From an uncultured Flavobacteriales bacterium (lineage in GTDB: Bacteria; Bacteroidota; Bacteroidia; Palsa-965): DNA of 12,140 nucleotides. The stretch spans positions 1 to 12,140 of the forward strand of contig CAMLEF010000112.1 in NCBI GenBank assembly GCA_946478675.1, in the 5' to 3' direction. Positions 1 to 8,167 of this stretch are shown one piece after another. The translations under genes and the position numbers were made by a program. How positions within the stretch are numbered: position 1 is the stretch's first letter; each line of letters starts with the position of its first letter. The notes below the pieces were generated by a model. The model was not told the origin of the DNA. It did not search any database and was given only the letters and a program-made list of their open reading frames with translations.

Positions 1-1554
1 GGTGACGGCGAAGAACTTTTCATCCGGAAAACCGTCGCGCGCGTGAAAGCGCTGCAGCAGGAAGGGTGGGCGAACAACCAGGTCGCGATCCTCCCGCGCA
101 CGAACCGTCACGGCAGCAGCATCGCCTCTGCCCTGCTCGACTCCGGCATTCCCGTGCTCTCGAATGAATCGCTGCTGCTGAAGCAATCGCCGGCGGTGAA
201 TTTTCTCGTGTCCATGCTGCGCTGCATCGATCATCCGGGCGATGAGCTGGCCGGTGCGCAGGCGCTGGAATTTCTCGTCACGAATAAGAAGCTGGCGATG
301 CCGCTGCACAGTCGCCTCGTCGAATTCAGCAAAGCGGAAAAATATCTCGCAACGGTTTTGCGCGACAATGGCATTGCTTACGATCCGGATGCACTTTCCC
401 GTCTGCCGGTTTACCAGCGTTGCGAAACACTCATCGCGTTGTTCGGATTGACGGAAAGCTTCGATTCGTACCTGCTGTTCTTTCTTGATGAAGTGCTCGC
501 CTACAGCAACGATCGCAGCGCGGAAAAAACCGGCTTCATGGATTGGTGGGAAGAGCGCAGCCGCACCGCTTCTGTCGTAGTGCCCGAAGGCATGGACGCC
601 GTCAACGTCATGTCGATTCACAAATCGAAAGGGCTTGAGTTCCCGGTGGTGATTCTTCCTTTTGCCAACTGGAAATTCAAGCGGCAGAAAGACGAATTCT
701 GGGTCGACATCAACGATCCGCTGATCCCGGAAATGCCGACTGCGCTCATCCGCGCCAGCGAAAAACTGAAGCAGACGCCGCTCGCGGAAACGCTGGAAGA
801 AGAGATCAGCAAATCGCTGCTCGACCAGCTGAACGTGCTGTACGTTGCGATGACGCGTCCTTCGCACCAGCTGCACATCTTCACGACGATCGCTGCGAAG
901 CTCAACCACGAGCCGAAGAACCTCGATGACATGATCGCGTTCGCATTGCAGCAGTCCGGCATTCCCTTCGATAATGGCGTCGCGGAATACGGCGCAGCTT
1001 CTTCGGAGCGTCCGCCGATGGCGCTCAAGGGAGCCACGATCCGCCCGACAGTTATTCATTCGGGCAAATGGCAGGAGCATCTGCGTTTGCGTTCGCAGGC
1101 CGGCGAGCATTGGGATCTGACGAAGCCGCACGAGAAGCGCTACAAAGGATTGCTGCTGCACAGGTTGCTCGCGGCCGTCACCGTGCCTTCCGATCTTGAA
1201 AAAGCGTTGGACGAAATGCTGCGGCTCGGCCTTGCGGATACAGACGAAACCATGCTCCTGCGCGAACAGGCTTCACAACTGCTGCAGCTGCCGGAATTGC
1301 AGGAATCGTTTTCCGGGAAAGGAACGGTACGCACGGAATCCGAACTGCTGTTGCCCGATGGAAGAAGACTTCGTCCCGACCGCGTCGTTCATCTCGAAGA
1401 AAAAACCATCCTGCTCGATTATAAAACCGGAGAAGTTTCACCTTTGCACCGTAAACAGCTCGACGATTACGCGAATACGCTGCAGCGGATGGGCTATAGC
1501 AACATTGAGAAAAAAATCGTCTATACGACGGAACTGAAAGTAGAAACGTGGTGA
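1..1554 (+). CDS. RecB/AddA-like UvrD-family helicase with C-terminal nuclease (5'-partial)
   Basis: The reading frame is open from base 1, so the start lies outside the window and 517 residues are visible. Seen: a helicase motif IV-like stretch (VAILPRTNR), motif V (MSIHKSKGLEFPVVILP, about residues 204-220) and motif VI (LNVLYVAMTRP, about 277-287). A RecB-type PD-(D/E)XK nuclease domain follows, with the pattern GLLLH (His about 387), RPDRVV (Asp about 460), ILLDYKTG (Asp 473, Lys 475) and a downstream H..Q...Y. Known of the family: such fused helicase-nucleases unwind and resect double-strand DNA ends for RecA-dependent repair, usually together with an AddB-like partner. Inference: this is the AddA/RecB-like subunit, cytoplasmic, and a partner may lie upstream. 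The ATP-binding Walker A end is not visible, so helicase competence cannot be judged. The protein ends in ETW-stop. The next gene on this strand is yajQ, 109 bp downstream. Confidence 0.9.
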   Translation, partial: GDGEELFIRKTVARVKALQQEGWANNQVAILPRTNRHGSSIASALLDSGIPVLSNESLLLKQSPAVNFLVSMLRCIDHPGDELAGAQALEFLVTNKKLAMPLHSRLVEFSKAEKYLATVLRDNGIAYDPDALSRLPVYQRCETLIALFGLTESFDSYLLFFLDEVLAYSNDRSAEKTGFMDWWEERSRTASVVVPEGMDAVNVMSIHKSKGLEFPVVILPFANWKFKRQKDEFWVDINDPLIPEMPTALIRASEKLKQTPLAETLEEEISKSLLDQLNVLYVAMTRPSHQLHIFTTIAAKLNHEPKNLDDMIAFALQQSGIPFDNGVAEYGAASSERPPMALKGATIRPTVIHSGKWQEHLRLRSQAGEHWDLTKPHEKRYKGLLLHRLLAAVTVPSDLEKALDEMLRLGLADTDETMLLREQASQLLQLPELQESFSGKGTVRTESELLLPDGRRLRPDRVVHLEEKTILLDYKTGEVSPLHRKQLDDYANTLQRMGYSNIEKKIVYTTELKVETW

Positions 1555-1561
1555 GTTGATG

Positions 1562-1656
1562 GGTTGGTTAAGTTGGTTTGCAAAACCGTAGCTCCAAACA
1601 GAAACTAACCAACCTTACTAACTATCCAACTCAACCAACCTTACCAACTATCCAAC
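1562..1656 (+). repeat. Tandem plus inverted repeat in the yajQ leader
   Basis: A 24-nt unit occurs at 1607-1630 and again at 1633-1656 with one mismatch (period 26). It is made almost only of A, C and T, with CCAAC and AACC words. An upstream G/T-rich segment (1562-1576, GGTTGGTTAAGTTGG) is complementary at 14 of 15 positions to 1626-1640, which spans the junction of the two copies. Its first nine bases are also perfectly complementary to 1606-1614. The leader RNA could therefore fold in at least two mutually exclusive ways. The stretch ends seven bases before the yajQ ATG and leaves no room for a purine-rich ribosome binding site. It could be a dispersed intergenic repeat family; that needs the rest of the genome. 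Confidence 0.75.
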
Positions 1657-1663
1657 CAACACC

Positions 1664-2152
1664 ATGGCAAGCTTCGACATCGTTTCAAAAATCGACGGGC
1701 AGACGCTCGACAACGCGATCAATTCGGCGCGCAAGGAAATTTTCGGGCGCTTTGATTTCAAGGGAACGCAGAGCACGATCGATCTCGACAAAAAGAACTT
1801 CACGCTGCAGATCGTCACGGAAGATGAGATGCGGTTGAACAACATCATCGACATCATCCGCATGCGCATGGTGAAGCAGAACCTTGATCCGCGTTGCATC
1901 GACGAAGGAAAAGAGCATTACGCTTCCGGCAACATGGTGCGCAAGGATATCAAGATCAAACAAGGCATTGACAAGGACGTTGCGCGAAAGATTCTGAAAG
2001 ACATTAAAGACACGAAACTGAAAGTGCAGGCGCAGCAGATGGACGACCAGGTGCGCGTAACGGCGAAAAAGATCGATGATTTACAGGCGGTGATTGCGTT
2101 GCTGCGTCGCGGGAATTACGATTTGCCGCTGCAGTTTACCAATATGAAATAA
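1664..2152 (+). CDS. yajQ: YajQ-family nucleotide-binding protein
   Basis: The 162 residues match the whole YajQ family in length and layout. The N-terminus MASFDIVSKID corresponds to E. coli MPSFDIVSEVD. It is followed by RFDFKGTQSTIDL, by IKQGIDKDVARKILKDIKD, by the conserved KLKVQAQ..DDQVRVTAKK.DDLQAVIALLR block (residues about 117-149) and by the ending LPLQFTNMK. Known of the family: a small cytoplasmic protein with two ferredoxin-like domains that binds nucleotides. A Xanthomonas member binds cyclic di-GMP and acts with a transcription regulator. Inference: a nucleotide- or c-di-GMP-responsive protein; the ligand in this organism is not shown by the sequence. The start is fixed by the conserved N-terminus. 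No Shine-Dalgarno sequence is visible, because the leader is C/A-rich repeat. The gene lies downstream of the helicase and could be cotranscribed with it. It converges on the SBBP gene. Confidence 0.95.
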   Translation: MASFDIVSKIDGQTLDNAINSARKEIFGRFDFKGTQSTIDLDKKNFTLQIVTEDEMRLNNIIDIIRMRMVKQNLDPRCIDEGKEHYASGNMVRKDIKIKQGIDKDVARKILKDIKDTKLKVQAQQMDDQVRVTAKKIDDLQAVIALLRRGNYDLPLQFTNMK

Positions 2153-2156
2153 GGAT

Positions 2157-2223
2157 AACCACAAAGACGCGAAGGCGCAAAGGAAATCGCTAAGAACGTT
2201 GCGGCCTTTGCGCCTTTATGGTT
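2157..2223. repeat. Hairpin-forming intergenic repeat between convergent genes
   Basis: A perfect 12-bp inverted repeat (AAGGCGCAAAGG at 2172-2183, complement at 2205-2216) encloses a 21-nt loop. An outer 5-bp pair (AACCA at 2157-2161, TGGTT at 2219-2223) adds to it across an asymmetric bulge. It fills most of the 81-bp gap between the stops of yajQ and the SBBP gene. It may act as a bidirectional terminator or 3'-end stabiliser, but neither strand has a clean U-tract after the stem. The AACCACAAAGACGC..AAGG wording resembles a dispersed intergenic repeat I associate from memory with many bacterial genomes; this is not verified here. Confidence 0.6.
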
Positions 2224-2233
2224 TCTTGCGAAG

Positions 2234-4465
2234 CTATTGCTTTACGATGCGTTGGACTTTCACTCCGTTATTGGAAGCGACACGAAGGAAATACACGCCT
2301 TCGTCGAGTGAATGAAGATCGAGTTGCCAGGTTTTACTATTGCAATTGTATTGTTGAACCCGGCGACCGTTCACGTCGAAGAGCTCTACACGAATCATTT
2401 CTTCGTCGGAAGAGATCGTGACCTGGTCCGCTGCGGGATTCGGGAAAACCATTACGCTACTGCCCGCAGCAATTTCTTCAACACCACTCATCACAAGCTG
2501 CTCGCTCATGCCGAAGCGCACGACGAAACCGTCGCCGGAACCTTCATTCGAAGATTGATACGCACCCGGCGTTACCGGGAGATCGGTGCTGTACGTATCG
2601 GCGCAGGCACTGACACTCGTATCCGACGGTTCTACCGTGAGGCTGTAGATCGCATCAACGCCGTTGCCGCCCATGTACGTGCCGCTGACCATCGTGCCGG
2701 CGGTGTCCATCTTGAAAACAAAACCATCGGAGTTGCCGCCGAACGTCGTTTGGATCGCGTTGGCGCTGACCGGGAAATCCGTGCTCTCCGTATTCCCGCC
2801 GACGAACAGGTATTTGCCGAGGCGCATCATGCCGAAAGCCGTTTCCACGCCGTTGCCGCCGACAAACGTCGACCACGTCAGCTGACCTGCCGCATCGAAT
2901 GCAGAAACAAACGCATCGCTCAGCGCGGCATGTGTCGTTTGAAAGCTGCTGCCCTGGATCGGGAAATCGTAGCTGTACGTGAAGCCGCTCATGTAAAGCC
3001 GGCCGAGACTGTCGCACACGATCGCATTCGCATCTTCCGTATTCGTGCCGCCGAAAAATGTTCCGTAATGGCGCGTGCCGTCCATTCCGAATTTCACGAG
3101 ATAAATATCCGGCAGCCCGAGCATGCCGCTCTGCCACGCGTCGGGCGTTACAGGAAAATTGTTGCTGTACGTGCCGCCGCAAAAAACGATCTCTCCCTGA
3201 GGCGTGACCGTCACGGCATGAATGTCTTCCGAGCTGCTGCCGCCGTAACACGTGCTCCACTGCGGCTGCAGCTGCGTGTTGAACACACCGAGGAAAGCAT
3301 CGATCGCTCCGGCGCACGTCGCCTGGTAACCGGAAGCAGCGAGCGGCAAATTGTTGGAAGTCGTAGAGCCGGCAAGCGCAATTCTTCCGGATGTATCTTC
3401 CGCCATCGCATACGCTTGGTCAGCGCCGGTGCCGCCGAAATACGTGGCGCGTACCATCAGCCCGGAATCGTTCAGCTGCAATAAGAATGCATCGTAGCTG
3501 CCGTTGTTGTTCGGTTGCCACGCATTCATCACCGGGAGGTCCGTGCTGTTGGTGCTGCCGCAAATGAAAATCGCCGTATCGATGCGCAGCAGGCCGTAAC
3601 CGGTTTCGAAATTCGTGCCGCCGTAATACGTCGACCAGAGCGCATTGCCCGCCGCATCAAAACGCGTCACCACGACATCGTAGCTGCCGGCCATCGTATC
3701 CTGTTGCGCGCCGGCCGTGACCGGGAAATCCGTGCTGTTCGTGCGACCTGTCACTACCGATCCGCCATTCGGCAGAGAAGCGACGGCAAACAATTCATCC
3801 GCGCTCGTGCCGCCGAGGTACGTAAGCCAGCTGATGGAAGAAGCAGCGATGGAAGGATTTCCGTCGCCGGAAAAACGATACGTAACAGGTGTGACAGAAC
3901 GTTGTAGCGGTTGCGCTTCAGCAGTCGCTGTCAAATCGTTTTGCCCGGGATGTTCTTCGAAAGCACCTGCTGCGGTGGTAAAAACGTAGCCGTTATTTTT
4001 TCCGGAAACGACAGCGCCGTTTTCTTCGAAGAGGGAAAGCGTTTGCGGCATTACCGAATGAAACATTACCGTGCGGCGCAGCTGATCACCATCAACGCTG
4101 AAGAGCACTTCCATTCCATGCAAGTGATATACGATGCGTTTATACACCGAAGCTTCACTGCTGCTTCCCGCGAGAAAATAATGCTGCGTCACCGAAAGAA
4201 TTTCTTCTCCCTGCGGAAAGATTCGTTCCCCGTTCACGAAGAAAAAATCCGTACGCGCACGAGTAGCACCGTTCGATTGAACGACCGAATAGCCGCGATC
4301 GGAAAAATAATACGTGAGCGCACCGCCCTGCAGCGTGAAACAGATCTGCAGTTCCTGCGACTTTACCTGTCCTTTATTCACGACGAAACCCGACGGCGGG
4401 TGCATTGCCGAAGCAGAAAGCGTGAACACAGGGAGCGTAAAAAGAAGCAGCAGCAGTTTTTTCAT
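2234..4465 (-). CDS. Secreted seven-repeat SBBP beta-propeller protein with T9SS type A sorting domain
   Basis: From the chosen start the protein has 743 residues. Residues 1-20 form a signal peptide (MKK, a run of Leu, cleavage probably after SASA). Residues about 27-185 resemble the N-terminal domain that precedes SBBP repeats (VVNKGQ motif). Seven repeats follow, marked by (Y/F/C)xGG at residues 216, 280, 342, 406, 470, 534 and 597. Each has a later G.T.S.D/N(F/L)P(V/L) segment and a YDA/GDGF-like end. The spacing is 62-64 residues. Residues about 671-743 are a type A T9SS sorting domain (VFPNPAADQ, FDVNGRRV, LDEGVYFLRV, ending IVKQ). Inference: a seven-bladed propeller exported through Sec and T9SS and released or anchored at the surface; its ligand is unknown. 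An in-frame ATG 21 bases earlier lies inside the terminator of the upstream gene, so I prefer the ATG at 4465. No ribosome binding site or own promoter is evident. Confidence 0.88.
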   Translation of the reverse strand: MKKLLLLLFTLPVFTLSASAMHPPSGFVVNKGQVKSQELQICFTLQGGALTYYFSDRGYSVVQSNGATRARTDFFFVNGERIFPQGEEILSVTQHYFLAGSSSEASVYKRIVYHLHGMEVLFSVDGDQLRRTVMFHSVMPQTLSLFEENGAVVSGKNNGYVFTTAAGAFEEHPGQNDLTATAEAQPLQRSVTPVTYRFSGDGNPSIAASSISWLTYLGGTSADELFAVASLPNGGSVVTGRTNSTDFPVTAGAQQDTMAGSYDVVVTRFDAAGNALWSTYYGGTNFETGYGLLRIDTAIFICGSTNSTDLPVMNAWQPNNNGSYDAFLLQLNDSGLMVRATYFGGTGADQAYAMAEDTSGRIALAGSTTSNNLPLAASGYQATCAGAIDAFLGVFNTQLQPQWSTCYGGSSSEDIHAVTVTPQGEIVFCGGTYSNNFPVTPDAWQSGMLGLPDIYLVKFGMDGTRHYGTFFGGTNTEDANAIVCDSLGRLYMSGFTYSYDFPIQGSSFQTTHAALSDAFVSAFDAAGQLTWSTFVGGNGVETAFGMMRLGKYLFVGGNTESTDFPVSANAIQTTFGGNSDGFVFKMDTAGTMVSGTYMGGNGVDAIYSLTVEPSDTSVSACADTYSTDLPVTPGAYQSSNEGSGDGFVVRFGMSEQLVMSGVEEIAAGSSVMVFPNPAADQVTISSDEEMIRVELFDVNGRRVQQYNCNSKTWQLDLHSLDEGVYFLRVASNNGVKVQRIVKQ

Positions 4466-4469
4466 TTGT

Positions 4470-4504
4470 AAAAAAAGGGTTTTCATGCGTGATGAAAACC
4501 CTTT
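4470..4504 (-). terminator. Intrinsic terminator of the Ig-like CHU_C gene, overlapping the start region of the SBBP gene
   Basis: On the minus strand a perfect 13-bp stem (AAAGGGTTTTCAT with ATGAAAACCCTTT, plus-strand arms 4492-4504 and 4474-4486) closes a 5-nt loop. It runs into seven T residues (4470-4476). It begins 18 bases after the stop of the Ig-like gene. The stem contains an ATG (4484-4486) in frame with the SBBP gene. The T-run ends five bases before the preferred SBBP start codon. Confidence 0.92.
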
Positions 4505-4522
4505 GACGTTAGTGTGTTTGAC

Positions 4523-7500
4523 TTAGCGAATCAGGCTGACGTGCCCGATAAAATTATGCGGATCGCCGTTGATGTCTTTGAATTTGACGCGCCAGACGTA
4601 CGTATCGATTTGCGCAGGAGTGCCGGCATTTTCACCGTTCCAGCCTTTGTTCTGATCGTTTGACGTGAAGATCATGTTGCCCCAGCGATCGAACACCCAC
4701 ATTTCGAACGTGCTGTTGTCGATGCCTTCTCCGAACGTGAGGAAGAAATCGTTCTTGGCGTCACCATTCGGCGTGAAAACATTCGGCGCATAGAACGACC
4801 AGGCCGGCTCGATCACCACGAAGTCGGAAGTGGAATCGATGCATCCCCACTGGTTGACGGCAATCTGGATGATCTGGTACGTTCCGGGTTCCGTGAATGT
4901 ATTCGTGAACGGCAGGTCGAGATTAACGAAGCCCGGGTTGAGCGTATCGCTGAAATAATAGATCGTCGTGTCGCAGTTCGTGCAGGTCGGCGTGATCGTG
5001 ATCAGCGGAGCAAGGATCGTTGTCGTTTGCGGCGAAACGGTGAATCCAGCCACCGGGTTCGGATGAACCGTGATGAAGTTCGGATACGTAATCGTGTTCG
5101 AGCAACCGTAGAGATCGGTAACGGTGTACGTAACATTGTAGCTGCCCGGCGTGGTGAAGCAATGGTTCGGCGCGCAACTCGTCGACGTGGAATTGTCACC
5201 GAAATCGAACAGGCAGCTGGCCGCGGTCGGTTGTGAGTTACCTGTAAAGTCGACACAAACCGGCGAGCAACCTTCCGTTACCGAAGGCGAAACCGACAGC
5301 TGCGGCAGCGGCAACACTGTGATCATCACCGAATCCGAAACGACGATGGAACCGCATTGATCGGAAAGCGTGACCGTGTACGTCGTCGTCACCGTAGGCG
5401 AAGCGGTGGAGGAAGCGGCATTCGGCGTCGCAAGACCTGAAGTCGGGCTCCAGGAATAATAATACGGACCGCCGTCACCGCCTGCACCGTTAGCAGAAAC
5501 AGTTGCCTGTCCGCCGGGGCAGATGGAATCCGGGGCAGAAATCGTCAGCTGCAACGCGGAATAAACCGTCACTTTTACGTCGTCGGTATTGACGCAGCCG
5601 AACTGGTCGGTTACGGTTACCGTGTAATTGATCGTTGACTGCGGGCAAGCCTGCGTGCTGTCGTTCGCCGGAGCGGAAAGGTCCGTTGCGGGGCTCCACT
5701 GGTAATTCTGTCCGCCGGTTGCAATGAGGTTCGCGCAGTTGTTACCGCAGATGAACTGGTCAGCGCCCGCGCTCGCATTCGGCAGCGCATGTACGGTTAC
5801 GCTCACCGTGTCGTTGTTCTGGCAACCGAAACCATCGGTGATCGTCAGCGTGTAATCCGAAGTTGCCGACGGGTTGATAGTCGCCGTTGCAGTTAATGCG
5901 CCGGAAGTAATGTTCGGACCGTTCCAGCTGTAGTTGCCGCCGCCGGAACCGTTCAGGTTGATCGTTGCGCCTGCACAAAGGCTCGTGTCGGTACCGGCAT
6001 TGGGCTGCGGAAGCGCACGCACAAGAACCGTTACACTATCGACGCCGCTGCAGCCATACTGGTTGGAAACGTTCACCGTGAACACCGTTGTCACAGAAGG
6101 CGTAACGGTCGGTGAAGCGGTGTTGGCGCCTACCATGGCAGAGAATGGGCTCGACGTCCAGTTGTAAATGGTGCCGCCTGTTCCCTGGAGCGTGGTCGAC
6201 GTTCCCGGGCAAATGCTGTCGGGCAAGCCGGCATCCACGACAATGTTATTCGTGACCTGTACAAAAACCGTCGTGCTGTCGGAACATCCTGCAGTCGTGG
6301 TTCCGACTACCGTGTAAGTTCCCGAAGCATTCGAATTGAATTCAATGGACGAGCCGTTCGGGTTGAGCAGCGTCGCGCCGGTCATGGGCGTCCAGGCATA
6401 GTTGTTCGCGCCGGTGATGTTAACCGTGTCGGTCGAGCTGGGGCAGATCGTCACCGAATCGTTCGACAGGGCAAGCACCGGGAGCGGGTTAACGGTGACG
6501 GAAACGGTACTGCTGGCGGTACATCCTGCCGGAGTCTGCGCCGTTACGTTGTAAGTCGTTGTTGTTGCGGGAGAAGCGGAAACGGAATCCTGCGAAGCCG
6601 AGAGGTACGTGAGCCCGATGTTCGGCGCCCAGGTGTAGGTGTTCGTAGAAGGGCCTGCATCGATGGTCACCGAAGTGCCTGCGCAGATTGACGGGTTCAC
6701 CGGGCTGAACGTGATCACAGGCAACGGATTGACCGTGACGGTTACCGTTTGTGAAGCCGGGCAGGTAGCGCTGGTGGAAACGGTGTAAGTAGTCGTAACC
6801 GTCGGAGAAACCGTAACGCTCGGGTTGGTGCCGATGTTGCTGTTCGTGGGGGAAGCCCAGGTGTAGCCGGAGCTTCCGGTAACGTTCAGCGTCACCGATT
6901 GTCCGACGCAGATCGCTGGAGCCGCAGGGTTGATCGTTAAGGTCGGCACTGGAGTGATCGAGACGACGACGGTGTTGGATGTCGCCTGCCCGCAACCCGG
7001 AGCACCGGTAACGACGGCATGGAAATAAGTCGCTGCGTTTACCGGGCAATACTGGTAAGGACTGGTCGTTGCGCCGGCAATGTTGGTCCACGTAATGCCG
7101 TTCGGCGAAGATTGCCATTGGATGTTGCCGCTGTAACCGACGTCGGTCAATGTAACGCAGCCGCCCTGGCAGACGTTGGTCGGCGAGAGACTTGCAGTGC
7201 CGGCCGTAGGAGGCGGCAGTACGGTTACCGTTACGGTAGCAGGCGTTGCGCCGTAGCAGGTGAGATAACCACCGGTTGCCGTCACCGTGTACACCGTCGT
7301 AACCGAAGGCGTGACCGTAACGTTTTGTCCGACGAGGTTACCGGGCTGCCAGGTGAAAACCGGGTTACCCGTGCCGCAGCCGCCATTACCGTTGATGGTG
7401 GCGCTGAGCTGTACCTGGTTGCCGGGGCACACCGGGTTCGGAGTTGCGCTGGCAGTCAGTGAAAAGCTCGGAGCGATACCGGGCGTCGTAAACGTGTACG

Positions 7501-7948
7501 TCGCCGACCATGGCCCGCCGCTTCCGGAGCCGCAAACCCGTTCGCGCGCACGAAGGACGTAAGTGGTCCCTGGACACAAGGCGGAAAATGGAATCGTAAC
7601 AGGGCCGTATGGTTCTACCACGCAGTTGTCGGGCCAGCCGGCTGCGGCAGTATAGTTTGGAACGTTCAGCAGGGAACGAAACCAGGGATAAACGTTCCAG
7701 TTGGCAGCTGTGCACGAGGGAGCGTTACCGGTAAAGTTGGCCGCGCTGAAACAGGCGATTTCAACTTCCATGTAGTAAGGGCCGCAACCGCAGGTGGCTG
7801 CATCCGAACTACCGTTTACTGTAACACTGTTCCCGTTGGTGGAGGCCGAAAAACCGACCAGCGCCACACCGTGACAAGCATAGGCTCTTTCACTAATCCC
7901 AATGAAAATAGCCGCAACCAACAAAACCCGTAGTAGATTTTGCTTCAT
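4523..7948 (-). CDS. Large secreted Ig-like repeat protein with T9SS type B (CHU_C) sorting domain
   Basis: This is a 1141-residue protein. The frame is open a further 50 codons upstream, but the ATG at 7948 starts a typical signal peptide (MKQNLLRVLLVAAIFIG..., cleavage probably after AYA), so I chose it. Residues about 26-157 form a Cys-rich, fibronectin III-like head. Nine Ig-like repeats begin at Cys 174, 260, 347, 422, 502, 580, 658, 734 and 810. They show the pattern CxGxxVxL, YxWxP, TTTYTVT and VTVxPLP, each with a second Cys 49-59 residues later. Two PKD-like domains (about 884-962 with FDFGDNS, and a degenerate one about 963-1046) precede the gliding-motility-associated C-terminal domain (about 1051-1141: FTPNGDAKNDFF, VFDRWGNMIF, GHVSLIR). 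Inference: Sec/T9SS-exported surface adhesin or matrix protein; the target is unknown. A candidate promoter lies 40 bases upstream and a strong terminator follows. Confidence 0.9.
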   Translation of the reverse strand: MKQNLLRVLLVAAIFIGISERAYACHGVALVGFSASTNGNSVTVNGSSDAATCGCGPYYMEVEIACFSAANFTGNAPSCTAANWNVYPWFRSLLNVPNYTAAAGWPDNCVVEPYGPVTIPFSALCPGTTYVLRARERVCGSGSGGPWSATYTFTTPGIAPSFSLTASATPNPVCPGNQVQLSATINGNGGCGTGNPVFTWQPGNLVGQNVTVTPSVTTVYTVTATGGYLTCYGATPATVTVTVLPPPTAGTASLSPTNVCQGGCVTLTDVGYSGNIQWQSSPNGITWTNIAGATTSPYQYCPVNAATYFHAVVTGAPGCGQATSNTVVVSITPVPTLTINPAAPAICVGQSVTLNVTGSSGYTWASPTNSNIGTNPSVTVSPTVTTTYTVSTSATCPASQTVTVTVNPLPVITFSPVNPSICAGTSVTIDAGPSTNTYTWAPNIGLTYLSASQDSVSASPATTTTYNVTAQTPAGCTASSTVSVTVNPLPVLALSNDSVTICPSSTDTVNITGANNYAWTPMTGATLLNPNGSSIEFNSNASGTYTVVGTTTAGCSDSTTVFVQVTNNIVVDAGLPDSICPGTSTTLQGTGGTIYNWTSSPFSAMVGANTASPTVTPSVTTVFTVNVSNQYGCSGVDSVTVLVRALPQPNAGTDTSLCAGATINLNGSGGGNYSWNGPNITSGALTATATINPSATSDYTLTITDGFGCQNNDTVSVTVHALPNASAGADQFICGNNCANLIATGGQNYQWSPATDLSAPANDSTQACPQSTINYTVTVTDQFGCVNTDDVKVTVYSALQLTISAPDSICPGGQATVSANGAGGDGGPYYYSWSPTSGLATPNAASSTASPTVTTTYTVTLSDQCGSIVVSDSVMITVLPLPQLSVSPSVTEGCSPVCVDFTGNSQPTAASCLFDFGDNSTSTSCAPNHCFTTPGSYNVTYTVTDLYGCSNTITYPNFITVHPNPVAGFTVSPQTTTILAPLITITPTCTNCDTTIYYFSDTLNPGFVNLDLPFTNTFTEPGTYQIIQIAVNQWGCIDSTSDFVVIEPAWSFYAPNVFTPNGDAKNDFFLTFGEGIDNSTFEMWVFDRWGNMIFTSNDQNKGWNGENAGTPAQIDTYVWRVKFKDINGDPHNFIGHVSLIR

Positions 7949-7987
7949 GTGTTTAAACCTTTTAAAAATGTAACGTATTTGCCGCTT

Positions 7988-8018
7988 TAAAGTTACGATA
8001 AACTGAACGCGAAGCAAG
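7988..8018 (-). promoter_or_regulatory. Candidate Bacteroidota promoter of the Ig-like CHU_C gene
   Basis: Read on the minus strand, CTTG (8015-8018) and TAACTTTA (7988-7995) are separated by 19 bases. The phylum's consensus is TTTG, about 19 bases, then TAnnTTTG. Each element has one mismatch. The implied leader is roughly 30 bases and contains an AAAAGG 10 bases before the ATG. The rest of the 219-bp gap up to nth shows no terminator or gene. Confidence 0.4.
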
Positions 8019-8167
8019 TATCTGCATTCACAAATATCGTCAGCGCTGTTGAAAACTCCGAACGCATGACCGTCCGGCCACAGCCACTTTTCGATCAATG
8101 GCAGAATACGCCGGATGAGCGGAAGAATGCGGAAAATGATTTGTGGAAAAGAAATTAACCTCCGCGC

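Noticed and set aside
1578..1838. Plus-strand frame of 86 codons across the yajQ leader
   Set aside because: It is out of frame with yajQ, translates the repeats into low-complexity Thr/Pro sequence and overlaps a well-supported gene.
2312..3484. Plus-strand open frame of 390 codons
   Set aside because: It lies opposite the SBBP gene, its translation is Arg/Ala/His-rich with no recognisable motif, and the minus-strand frame has clear repeats, a signal peptide and a sorting domain.
7874..7948. Lipoprotein signal in the Ig-like CHU_C protein (Cys just after AYA)
   Set aside because: The residues before the Cys (RAYA) do not form a lipobox, and the protein has a T9SS sorting domain. The Cys more likely joins a disulfide.
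7949..8098. 50-codon N-terminal extension of the Ig-like CHU_C protein
   Set aside because: The extension is hydrophilic and unlike a secreted protein start, it overlaps the candidate promoter, and a typical signal peptide begins at the ATG at 7948.
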